A DNA stretch of 12,712 bases, from assembly GCA_016919565.1 (NCBI GenBank), contig JACXTO010000013.1, positions 1 to 12,712 of the forward strand, in the 5' to 3' direction. Under the pieces are notes generated by a model. That model saw only the letters and a list, made by a program, of their open reading frames with translations, had not been told where the DNA came from and searched no databases. Positions within the stretch are counted from its first letter, which is position 1, and each line of letters begins with the position of its first letter. Positions 7,029 to 12,712 of this stretch are shown here, in pieces. Origin of the DNA: Methanomassiliicoccaceae archaeon. GTDB lineage: Archaea; Thermoplasmatota; Thermoplasmata; Methanomassiliicoccales; UBA472. The position numbers and the translations under genes were made by a program.

Positions 7029-7919
7029 TCATCGTTTTCCGGCTTCCAGGTCCTTGGTCGAGGAGACCTGGCTCCAGACCGCCCGGTCCCCTTTGTCGAG
7101 CCTGACGTACAAGGACGAGTAAGCGCGGGCCAGCGCTTCCAAGACGATGGCGGTGATCAATTTGAAGGGGCGTCTGGCATTCGCAGCCAGGAAGCCGAGC
7201 ATAGCGGAAAATAGCAGCTGCCTGTTCCACGTGGGCACCTGATAGTCGAACCATTTCTTGAGGTACTTCTCCCCAATATTGACGCGCGTCCGCTGCCTCC
7301 AGAGATCCGCGACGGTGGTCGGGCCCTTGTTGAAGACGATCGCTTCGGGCGCGTAGACGCTGCGCAGACCACGCTTCTCCAGCCCTATCCTGATCAGGTC
7401 CTCGTCCGATTGGGACGTGGTGGGGAGCGCCACGTCCGAACGGCGGAACGCCATCAACTCCCCCACCTTGGGATGGATGAGCGAGATGCGGTGGTGCATA
7501 TCCCAAAGCATATGGACGGCGAACCCGACCGTGCTGCTTTTGTCATTAACTGGGATGGGATGGCCTCCACTCACTCCCACCGTCTCGTCCTTGAACGGTT
7601 CTAGCAAATGACGCAACGAACCATCGTCGAGTCGGTTGTCGGCGTTGACCAGGACCATTATCTCGCCACTGGCGTGCCTGAGGAACTCGTTGATCGCCGA
7701 GTTCTTGCCTTCCCTCCGTTCCTGACGGACCAATCGGACGCGACGATCTCGACTCTCATATTGCCGGACGATCTCATCGGTCCCGTCGGTGCTGCCGCTC
7801 GACACGATCAGCACCTCCCTTATCGGGAATTCCGCGCTCTGCCGCACGATCGAATCCAAACAGGCACCGATGTTACGCTCTTCGTTGTAGGCGCATACGC
7901 CGATAGATACCGTCGGCAT
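7029..7919 (-). CDS. GT2 family glycosyltransferase
   Basis: A GT2 enzyme of about 296 residues. It opens with PTVSIGVCAYNEERNIG, continues with VLIVSSGSTDGT, and has VNADNRL as the metal-binding acidic site. Later SDEDLIRI offers the likely catalytic acidic pair, followed by LWRQRTRVNIGEKYL, which resembles the Q/RxxRW-type loop of processive and cellulose-synthase-like GT2 enzymes. One or two hydrophobic stretches near the C-terminus (around LLFSAMLGFLAANA and LITAIVLEALARAY) suggest membrane association. An upstream ATG at 7934 would add MMWAR, but a TTTATAAT box at 7946-7953 puts transcription start near 7925, downstream of that codon, so 7919 is the better start and would be nearly leaderless. 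It converges on gmhAB with a 6 bp gap and diverges from the DPM-like gene. Donor and acceptor are unknown; placement next to the heptose genes makes a heptosyl transfer conceivable but unproven. Confidence 0.83.
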   Translation of the reverse strand: MPTVSIGVCAYNEERNIGACLDSIVRQSAEFPIREVLIVSSGSTDGTDEIVRQYESRDRRVRLVRQERREGKNSAINEFLRHASGEIMVLVNADNRLDDGSLRHLLEPFKDETVGVSGGHPIPVNDKSSTVGFAVHMLWDMHHRISLIHPKVGELMAFRRSDVALPTTSQSDEDLIRIGLEKRGLRSVYAPEAIVFNKGPTTVADLWRQRTRVNIGEKYLKKWFDYQVPTWNRQLLFSAMLGFLAANARRPFKLITAIVLEALARAYSSLYVRLDKGDRAVWSQVSSTKDLEAGKR

Positions 7920-7945
7920 TCTAGCCCACATCATCGGCTAGGTCT

Positions 7946-7953
7946 ATTATAAA
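7946..7953 (-). promoter_or_regulatory. TATA box for the GT2 gene at 7029-7919
   Basis: TTTATAAT on the minus strand is a close match to the archaeal TATA consensus. It is centred about 30 bp upstream of the ATG at 7919, predicting an almost leaderless transcript and excluding the ATG at 7934. Confidence 0.6.
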
Positions 7954-7995
7954 CTGTGAGACTCCCTCGATTCGCTGTATAGATGGCCAGATGTT

Positions 7996-8013
7996 TTCTA
8001 TCATGCCATAGAA
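7996..8013. repeat. Short inverted repeat in a divergent promoter region
   Basis: A perfect 6 bp dyad, TTCTAT then ATAGAA, with a 6 bp spacer, sits between two divergent glycosyltransferase genes. It is upstream of both TATA-like boxes, where an operator could lie. Arms this short in AT-rich DNA can arise by chance. Confidence 0.25.
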
Positions 8014-8033
8014 TCCAAGAAAAGCCCATAACT

Positions 8034-8043
8034 GCTAAATACT
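8034..8043 (+). promoter_or_regulatory. Possible TATA box for the DPM-like gene
   Basis: The sequence gctaaatact is centred about 33 bp upstream of the ATG at 8072. Transcription near 8063 would give a short leader containing gagggtt just before the start codon. Confidence 0.4.
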
Positions 8044-8071
8044 GCGAGTTATTTCTTCATCCGAGAGGGTT

Positions 8072-8917
8072 ATGGCACCTGGGAATAGCGACCTGACCAA
8101 GTTCACTGTTGTTCTTCCCACCTATAACGAGGTGGAGAACGTCTCGAGGATGGTAGAGGAGCTGTTCCGCCTTTATCCAGGGATCTCCGTATCCGTCATC
8201 GACGATTGCTCCAATGACGGTACCATCGATGCTGTCCTCGCTTTGCAAAAGAAGCATGGCCTTCTCACATTAATGCGTCGAGATCCAGCGAAGAAGGGCC
8301 TCACCGCCTCATTGATGGATGGCATATCCTCAGTCAAGACCGATTTCTACATCGTCATGGACGCTGACTTCCAGCATCCGCCCGTTTCGGTCGGGGACCT
8401 CATGGACAAGATCTCTGGTGGAGCAGACCTCGTGGTCGGGGTGCGCGTCACCAAGGGGCCTCTCACCCTCCCTAGAAGGATCGCTTCCGGAGGCGCGCAC
8501 AAGCTGGCAGCGACCTATCTTTGGCTTCGTCGGAAACCGCGCTCCAGGGATCTGATGAGCGGCTTCTTCGGCGGTCGGACCGAACTCTCTCGAAAGGTCA
8601 TCGCGGAGCAAGGGGCCAAGTTCGAAGGCCGAGGGTTCAAGGTGCTTTTCGACCTGATGAAGCACGTCCCGCGGGACATCCGGTTGGAGGAAGCCGAGTT
8701 CGTCTTCGGGGAAAGGGCAGCCGGGGAATCGAAGCTTAATTCCGACATCATACTCTCGGTGATGAAGCAATGCGGAATGGCTGGCAAGATGCTTGGAACG
8801 TCGATTCAGCTGCTGGTCGTCAGCAAGACGGCTCAGGTCATCGGACTGCTTATCCTTGTTGCGATATTCGCAATCGCCATCGTCATGGGGACGGCCCCGC
8901 ATCAGCCCACGCCGTGA
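8072..8917 (+). CDS. Dolichol-phosphate mannosyltransferase (DPM1)-like GT2 with C-terminal membrane anchor
   Basis: A 281-residue GT2 enzyme of the dolichol-phosphate mannose/glucose synthase group. It would charge a polyprenyl phosphate with a hexose at the cytoplasmic face, making the donor used by GT-C transferases. Motifs: VVLPTYNEVEN at 13-23, IDDCSNDGT at 43-51, MDADFQHPP at 96-104 (the family's DADLQHPP), and FGERAAGESKLN at 212-223, which matches the FxxRxxGxSKL signature of DPM1 proteins. A single clear membrane helix occupies about 253-273, followed by a short tail. Many archaeal relatives instead carry a longer GtrA-type membrane domain, so this is the single-anchor form. The ATG at 8072 follows gagggtt and a TATA-like box. 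It diverges from another GT2 gene over about 150 bp. The sugar carried (mannose, glucose or other) is not determinable from sequence. Confidence 0.85.
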   Translation: MAPGNSDLTKFTVVLPTYNEVENVSRMVEELFRLYPGISVSVIDDCSNDGTIDAVLALQKKHGLLTLMRRDPAKKGLTASLMDGISSVKTDFYIVMDADFQHPPVSVGDLMDKISGGADLVVGVRVTKGPLTLPRRIASGGAHKLAATYLWLRRKPRSRDLMSGFFGGRTELSRKVIAEQGAKFEGRGFKVLFDLMKHVPRDIRLEEAEFVFGERAAGESKLNSDIILSVMKQCGMAGKMLGTSIQLLVVSKTAQVIGLLILVAIFAIAIVMGTAPHQPTP

Positions 8918-8948
8918 AATCTTCCATAACGCAGGACAGCAAGCCTTT

Positions 8949-8957
8949 TCTAATATC
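8949..8957 (+). promoter_or_regulatory. TATA box for the ACT-domain gene
   Basis: The tctaatatc element is centred about 25 bp upstream of the ATG at 8978, exactly the spacing expected for a leaderless archaeal transcript. No convincing ribosome-binding site precedes this ATG, which agrees. Confidence 0.5.
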
Positions 8958-8977
8958 ACTTCTAAATAGAACAGCTG

Positions 8978-9364
8978 ATGACGACCAAGCAGTTCGAGAT
9001 ATCTGTGCAGAACAAGCCTGGCGAGGTGGCCAGGCTAGCCGAGATCTTGGCGAAGAACGCAGTGAACGTCCGCGGCATATCCACGGACCTGGGCGGACCG
9101 AAGTCGATCATCCGTATCATCACCGACGACGAGGCCAGCGCCCGGTCGATCCTGAAGGCGAACGGGATAGAGAATCAGGAGCGGGACGTTCTCGTGATCG
9201 CTTTGTCGGACAGACCAGGCGAGCTGGCCAAGATGACGAGGAAGCTCGCGAAGGCGGGCATCAACATCGAGAGCCTTTTCATACTCGGAGGTGGGGCGCA
9301 GGAGGTCCATTTGGCGGTTGGCGTGGACCAGAGAGAGAAAGCGCAGAACCTCCTCCAGAAGTGA
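8978..9364 (+). CDS. Tandem ACT-domain protein (putative amino-acid-binding regulator)
   Basis: A small soluble protein of 128 residues consisting of two ACT domains and nothing else. The first spans about 5-66 and begins with the hallmark turn NKPGEVARLAEIL (12-24); the second spans about 70-127 and begins with SDRPGELAKMTRKL (77-90), followed by GINIESLF. ACT domains usually bind amino acids at a dimer interface and regulate enzymes or transcription. Here no catalytic or DNA-binding domain is attached, so the partner is unknown. The gene has its own TATA box, lies 60 bp after the DPM-like gene and converges on the transporter gene with a 6 bp gap. Nothing in the sequence links it to glycan synthesis. 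The domain assignment is firm; the role is inferred. Confidence 0.85.
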   Translation: MTTKQFEISVQNKPGEVARLAEILAKNAVNVRGISTDLGGPKSIIRIITDDEASARSILKANGIENQERDVLVIALSDRPGELAKMTRKLAKAGINIESLFILGGGAQEVHLAVGVDQREKAQNLLQK

Positions 9365-9370
9365 AACTCC

Positions 9371-10264
9371 TTACCCGTCTTTCTTCCTTGCTCCGTTCGG
9401 CTGGACCGAGATGACCAGTATCGCGGCAACGATGAACACACCGCCGATGGCAGTGAACACGGTCGGAACCTCGCTGAGCAGTATGAACGCGAACAGCATC
9501 GCGAAGACTATCTCCAGGAAGAGGATGATCGACGAATCGGTCGCCCCCTTGCCCTTCAGCCCCGCGATGTAGAACAGGAAGGCACCGGCGGTGCAGGCAG
9601 CCCCCAGGTAGAGGATCGCCAGGAATCCCTCGATGTCCGTCCCCGTGCTGCTTGAGAGCAGCAGGCCGATGGGAACACCGAATATCGCCGTCGTCGTAAT
9701 CGCGCCGGCCGAGGTCATAAAGATGTCGGAGTTGCCGATCAAGGCCTTCTTCTGATAGACGATGTAGAAGGCCCAGACTACCCCGCCGATGAACACTATC
9801 AGGTTACCGATGAAATTGCCGCTCATTATCTGCCCGAAATCCCCCCCGGTGGAGATGATGGCCACTCCGATCAAGCCCAACCCCAGGCCATAGAAAGTGT
9901 AGCGGGTTAGCGATTCCTTCAGCACCACGGCTGCGATCAGCGCGACGAAAACCACATTGATGTCCACCAGCAGCACCGTGTTCGTCGCGCTCGTCTCCAG
10001 CATGCCGTAATTCTGCATGAACTGGCCGACCGCGTTCAGCAATCCGATCAGCCAGATGATCGGGTCCTTGAACACCTTGAGGCTGAACCGCCCCAGAATG
10101 AACGCCACCAGCAAGAGGATCCCGGCACCGATGACGAAACGCGTAAGCGCCAAGTAGAACGGATCGACGTGGTCCAGTGCGATCTTCGAGACGGCGAACG
10201 AGGTCCCCCAGATGAAACTGGCGATGATGAGGAAACCCTCGTATCGACCGACTCGAAGCCGCAT
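9371..10264 (-). CDS. EamA/DMT-superfamily transporter
   Basis: An integral membrane protein of 297 residues with about 10 hydrophobic helices arranged as two EamA repeats, the standard architecture and length of drug/metabolite transporter (DMT) proteins. The first helix carries the conserved IIASFIWGTSFAVSKIAL segment with the WG..F motif, followed by the DPFYLALTRFVIGA stretch typical of EamA repeat 1. The second repeat begins around the IVFIGGVVWAFYIVYQKKAL segment. The C-terminal tail is short and basic (GARKKDG). Substrates of this superfamily range from amino acids to metabolites and nucleotide sugars, and nothing here specifies one. The ATG at 10264 has an AT-rich gaaatatc about 23 bp upstream, so a leaderless transcript is possible, but it also lies 41 bp after the nucleotidyltransferase on the same strand and could be read through from it. 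Confidence 0.87.
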   Translation of the reverse strand: MRLRVGRYEGFLIIASFIWGTSFAVSKIALDHVDPFYLALTRFVIGAGILLLVAFILGRFSLKVFKDPIIWLIGLLNAVGQFMQNYGMLETSATNTVLLVDINVVFVALIAAVVLKESLTRYTFYGLGLGLIGVAIISTGGDFGQIMSGNFIGNLIVFIGGVVWAFYIVYQKKALIGNSDIFMTSAGAITTTAIFGVPIGLLLSSSTGTDIEGFLAILYLGAACTAGAFLFYIAGLKGKGATDSSIILFLEIVFAMLFAFILLSEVPTVFTAIGGVFIVAAILVISVQPNGARKKDG

Positions 10265-10305
10265 GTCCCGCGATACTCCTGTTGATATTTCAGAGGAACG
10301 GTGGC

Positions 10306-11385
10306 TTATTCGAGCGTCCTTCCCTCGAGTTCGATTGGCCCGTCGATCGTGACCTCATCCCCGAGCACGCAGCTGTTCAAGGTGACCCCCGAGCCAATTT
10401 CGCAGCCTTGGCCGATGATCGAGCTGCGTATTATGGAGCCTTGCATCACCAAGCAGTCGTCAAGCAACAGCGACTGCGTGACCGTAACGCCAGCCTCGAT
10501 CCTCGAGTCCCTGCCGATGGCCGACGATGAAACGACCGCACCCTCGCCCAAAGCGACGTTCTCGCCAAGGTAGACCGGACCCTTCATTCTGGAATTCTTT
10601 CCAGTGAAGTTGGTGGCGCAGATCTTGCCCTCGGTTGAGATGCCTTCGAAACGCCTCTCAACGCCCCGGCGCTCCGCCATCCTGATGTTCGCGTCCAATA
10701 GGTCCGTAGGTCGACCGATGTCCTTCCACATGCCCTGGAGCTTGACCCCGTAGAGCGGATGCCCCATCTCCATCAGCTTGGGGAAAAGGTTCTTGGAGAA
10801 ATCGAACTTGGTGGCCTCGGGAACGTAGCGGAACGCCTCCTTCTGAATGACGTACACACCGGCATTGATCAGGTTGGAGAAGACCTCAGCCTGCACCGGC
10901 TTCTCCTTGAAACGGACGATGCGTGAATCATGGTCCAGGCCAACGATGCCATACTCAGTTGGGTTGCTCACCTCGGTCAGAGCGATCGTCACCATTGCCT
11001 TCTTTTCCTGATGGAACCGGATGACCTTCTGGAAATCGATGTCCATGAGGGTGTCGCCCATCACCACCACGAACGCTTCGGGCAGCTTGCGCTCCAGCAG
11101 CTTCACCGCACCAGCGGTCCCCATCGGCGTCTCCTCGAACGCGTATTCGATGTTCAGACCGAGCGCCTTCCCATCCCCCAGCTGGTTGACGACCTCCTTC
11201 CCCTTGTAGGCGCAGGCAAGGTCGATCACCTCGATCCCGGCGGAGGAGAGCGCTCTCAAGGAGTACTCGATGCACGGCCGGCCCAACACAGGCAGCAAGG
11301 GCTTGGGGCGGTTGTTGGTGAGCGGGCGCAGCCTGGTCCCTTCGCCGCCCGCGAGCACCACAGCCTCCCTCACGCCGCTTATCAT
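10306..11385 (-). CDS. Sugar-1-phosphate nucleotidyltransferase with left-handed beta-helix domain (GDP-mannose pyrophosphorylase-like)
   Basis: A 359-residue nucleotidyltransferase that joins a sugar 1-phosphate to an NTP to make an NDP-sugar. The catalytic domain (about 1-240) shows LAGGEGTRLRPLT at 11-23, PKPLLPV at 27-33, ETPMGTAGAV at 85-94, GD at 110-111, TEYGIV at 143-148, KEKP at 160-163, NAGVYV at 174-179 and GMWKDIGRPTDLLDAN at 218-233. From about 265 to 350 it has imperfect hexapeptide repeats forming a left-handed beta helix. The GxWxDIGRP motif and architecture fit archaeal mannose-1-phosphate guanylyltransferases, but UTP- or dTTP-dependent activity cannot be excluded. It is the only enzyme in the window able to supply the missing nucleotidylation step for heptose 1-phosphate. 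The frame is open to 11490; I place the start at 11385 because AGGTGGAT precedes it and a strong TATA box lies 46 bp upstream. Confidence 0.88.
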   Translation of the reverse strand: MISGVREAVVLAGGEGTRLRPLTNNRPKPLLPVLGRPCIEYSLRALSSAGIEVIDLACAYKGKEVVNQLGDGKALGLNIEYAFEETPMGTAGAVKLLERKLPEAFVVVMGDTLMDIDFQKVIRFHQEKKAMVTIALTEVSNPTEYGIVGLDHDSRIVRFKEKPVQAEVFSNLINAGVYVIQKEAFRYVPEATKFDFSKNLFPKLMEMGHPLYGVKLQGMWKDIGRPTDLLDANIRMAERRGVERRFEGISTEGKICATNFTGKNSRMKGPVYLGENVALGEGAVVSSSAIGRDSRIEAGVTVTQSLLLDDCLVMQGSIIRSSIIGQGCEIGSGVTLNSCVLGDEVTIDGPIELEGRTLE

Positions 11386-11425
11386 CCTATCCACCTTGCT
11401 GGTATTGCGCCAAGACCGACGCCAC

Positions 11426-11436
11426 GATATATAAAA
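11426..11436 (-). promoter_or_regulatory. TATA box for the nucleotidyltransferase gene
   Basis: The minus-strand sequence cttttatatat is one of the best TATA matches in the window. Centred near 11431, it predicts transcription from about 11406 and a 20 nt leader that includes the AGGTGGAT ribosome-binding-like site just before the ATG at 11385. This rules out the longer reading from 11490. Confidence 0.65.
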
Positions 11437-11461
11437 GTTCGATTTGTTACGCCCGTCCAAT

Positions 11462-12328
11462 TCAAACGAACAATTTCGCCACGTTGGCATCGCGCTTCGA
11501 GCCGATGGTCTTCGCGACCGGAGCGCACTTCGTCCTCAGCAGGTACAGCACTGGTCGGACATCCTCATCCGACAGCGACTCCAGGTTCGCCATGCCCTTG
11601 GCGATCACCAGGTCAGCCTCGTCGATCTCCTTCAGCAGGCGCCGCCCGGCGCGCTTCAGGTCCACACCGACCGCGAACTCCTCGGTGCTGATGATATCGT
11701 CGAAGCAGCGGTCGAGATGGACGCGGACCGCATCCTCCATGGTCACGTCCGTCAATATGGGCTCGCCCTTCACGACGCCGATGACTTTGGGCCCCAGGGC
11801 CTTGATCTCCTTGACCAGCAAGCGATCGAAGACCGATTCACCGCAGTTGTCCAACAGATAGACGACCTTCTTTGCCTTCATAAGAAGCTGGCGCGCCTCA
11901 GGCAGATCGTTGATGGCAAGCCCCTCCTTGACCAGCGCGTCGAACTTCTGCTCCAGCTGCTCCGGCCTCTCGATGCCGACGTCGATGCCGAAATCGAGGA
12001 CGTTGCCGGCTATCGAGCACAGCGCCGCCGTCTCCAGCGGATCCTCGCTGGCCTTAACGAATCGTTCGATCCTTTTGTAGATGGTTTCCGCAGCCTCGTC
12101 GCTGCGACGCTTCAGATCGCTATAAGGATCGATGGAGCCGGATATCTCGTAGACCTTGCGATGGACTATGGTCGCGACCTCGGCGGAGTTGCGGCGCGAC
12201 CAATCAGTCTGAGAAAGAATGCTCATGCTGGCACTGAGCGCCTCGGCGACCCTCTCCGGCGCGACCAGCTCCGTCTCGTAGATGACACGGTTCAGCAGGC
12301 AGGGAACGCACTCGGGGGAGAAGCGCAT
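11462..12328 (-). CDS. DUF89/ARMT1-like metal-dependent phosphatase
   Basis: A cytoplasmic protein of 288 residues from the chosen ATG (296 from an earlier ATG at 12352). It matches the archaeal DUF89 group: the N-terminal MRFSPECVPCLLNR with a CxxC pair, DPYSDLKRRSDEAA, AGNVLDFG, the metal/phosphate-site core YLLDNCGESVFDR containing the DN pair and an acidic GE..xxD set, VVKGEPILTD, and the late KGMANLESL motif. DUF89 proteins are reported as Mn/Ni-dependent phosphatases acting on fructose-1-phosphate-like and other damaged sugar phosphates, so a metabolite damage-control role is inferred. The N-terminus starting MRFSPEC matches the family better than the eight extra residues from 12352, and ggtgat stands immediately before it. 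It lies upstream of the nucleotidyltransferase on the same strand, with a TATA box between them, so the two are probably transcribed separately. Confidence 0.85.
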   Translation of the reverse strand: MRFSPECVPCLLNRVIYETELVAPERVAEALSASMSILSQTDWSRRNSAEVATIVHRKVYEISGSIDPYSDLKRRSDEAAETIYKRIERFVKASEDPLETAALCSIAGNVLDFGIDVGIERPEQLEQKFDALVKEGLAINDLPEARQLLMKAKKVVYLLDNCGESVFDRLLVKEIKALGPKVIGVVKGEPILTDVTMEDAVRVHLDRCFDDIISTEEFAVGVDLKRAGRRLLKEIDEADLVIAKGMANLESLSDEDVRPVLYLLRTKCAPVAKTIGSKRDANVAKLFV

Positions 12329-12399
12329 ATCACCGCGAACTCGCTCATGCATGATTAAGACTTCGCAGGAACATATCTGGCAATGGGTTCCAGCAAAGG

Positions 12400-12407
12400 T
12401 TTATAGA
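12400..12407. promoter_or_regulatory. Nearly symmetric TATA element between the divergent DUF89 and cdc48 genes
   Basis: The sequence reads TTTATAGA on plus and TCTATAAA on minus. On plus it predicts transcription near 12428 and an 11 nt leader for cdc48, with gggag before the ATG. On minus it predicts transcription near 12378 for the DUF89 gene. No second good TATA box is seen in the 110 bp between the two coding regions. Confidence 0.5.
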
Positions 12408-12438
12408 AACGCCAGGCGTTGCCCTGCTGGGAGCAGAA

Positions 12439-12712
12439 ATGGCGGACTCGATCACGTTGAGGGTGGCTCGGGCGCATCACCAGTCTGAGGTCGGCTTCGG
12501 CCGGGCTCGCATCGATGCAAAGACGCGCAAGGACCTGGGGGTCGAGGTCGGGGACGTAATCGAGATCGTTGGCAAGCGCACTACCGCCGCCAAGGTCTTC
12601 CGGGCGGCGCAGGAGGACGAGAACAAGGCGATCATCCGCATCGACGGCATGATCCGTTCCAACGCCGGCGTCTCCATCGGCGAGAAGGTGGCGGTCACCA
12701 AGGCGGAGCCGC
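12439..12712 (+). CDS. CDC48/VAT-type AAA ATPase, N-terminal fragment (cut by window edge)
   Basis: The frame runs from the ATG at 12439 off the right edge, giving 91 residues and no stop. They match the N-terminal substrate/cofactor-binding domain of archaeal CDC48 (VAT): ITLRVARAHHQSEVGFGRAR at 5-24, then ID followed by KDLGVEVGDVIEI and the GKRTTAAKVFRA strand, ending in SNAGVSIGEKVAVTKAE. This is the double-psi beta barrel half of the N-domain. The full protein, usually about 730-760 residues with two AAA modules, is a hexameric unfoldase that extracts and unfolds proteins for the proteasome. A TATA box sits about 36 bp upstream with a gggag element before the ATG. It is a housekeeping gene that probably marks the end of the glycan region. 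Confidence 0.92.
   Translation, partial: MADSITLRVARAHHQSEVGFGRARIDAKTRKDLGVEVGDVIEIVGKRTTAAKVFRAAQEDENKAIIRIDGMIRSNAGVSIGEKVAVTKAEP

Noticed and set aside
11386..11490. N-terminal extension of the nucleotidyltransferase to 11490
   Set aside because: It would span the gene's strong TATA box and overlap the end of the DUF89 gene; the ATG at 11385 has a ribosome-binding-like site and starts just before the family signature.
11444..12358. Open frame of 304 codons on the plus strand
   Set aside because: It is antisense to the DUF89 gene and shows no motif; its length is explained by GC-rich codons on the opposite strand.
1..12712. CRISPR arrays, tRNA or rRNA genes, insertion sequences, toxin-antitoxin or defence systems
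   Set aside because: I saw no regularly spaced repeats, cloverleaf-like sequence, transposase motif or terminal inverted repeats; the gene content is glycan synthesis plus housekeeping functions.

Overview
The window looks archaeal. TATA-like boxes sit about 25 bp before the expected transcription starts, often directly at a start codon, which implies leaderless or short-leader transcripts. The right edge carries the N-domain of a CDC48/VAT-type AAA ATPase, and there are also an archaeal-type DUF89 protein and a tandem-ACT protein. The DNA is fairly GC-rich with many AGG arginine codons. I favour a GC-rich Thermoplasmatota/Euryarchaeota lineage, but the window alone does not fix the order.

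Layout. Bases 1-488 hold no confident gene, only weak promoter-like motifs and, at the left edge, an interrupted membrane-like reading frame on the minus strand. From 489 to 8917 is a surface-glycan assembly region. It contains a GT-C (GT87-like) membrane glycosyltransferase (+), two GT2 glycosyltransferases and a Wzx-type flippase (all -), a two-gene heptose operon (+), another GT2 enzyme (-) and a dolichol-phosphate-mannose-synthase-like GT2 (+). Then follow a tandem ACT-domain protein (+), an EamA-family transporter (-), a sugar-1-phosphate nucleotidyltransferase with a left-handed beta-helix tail (-), a DUF89 metal-dependent phosphatase (-), and the 5' end of cdc48 (+), cut by the right edge.

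How the genes may work together. The centrepiece is an HddA-type GHMP kinase overlapping by 4 bp a single-chain fusion of GmhA (sedoheptulose-7-phosphate isomerase, SIS fold) and GmhB (heptose bisphosphate phosphatase, HAD fold). Together they could take sedoheptulose 7-phosphate to D-glycero-alpha-D-manno-heptose 1-phosphate, the route that leads to GDP-heptose. No classical HddC is visible. The nucleotidyltransferase at 10306-11385 is the only candidate here for the last step, although its motifs look more like a GDP-mannose or generic NDP-sugar pyrophosphorylase. Glycosyltransferases, a polyprenyl-phosphate-sugar synthase, a lipid-phosphate-sugar-dependent GT-C enzyme and a flippase surround the pathway. 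The natural inference is a lipid-linked, possibly heptose-containing glycan exported for S-layer, glycoprotein or surface-polysaccharide decoration. No oligosaccharyltransferase, polymerase or ligase is in the window.

Other points: all three convergent gene pairs are separated by exactly 6 bp; one nearly symmetric TATA element may serve both DUF89 and cdc48; several glycosyltransferase starts are better placed at internal ATGs because of TATA positions. No tRNA, rRNA, CRISPR array, insertion sequence or transposase was seen.
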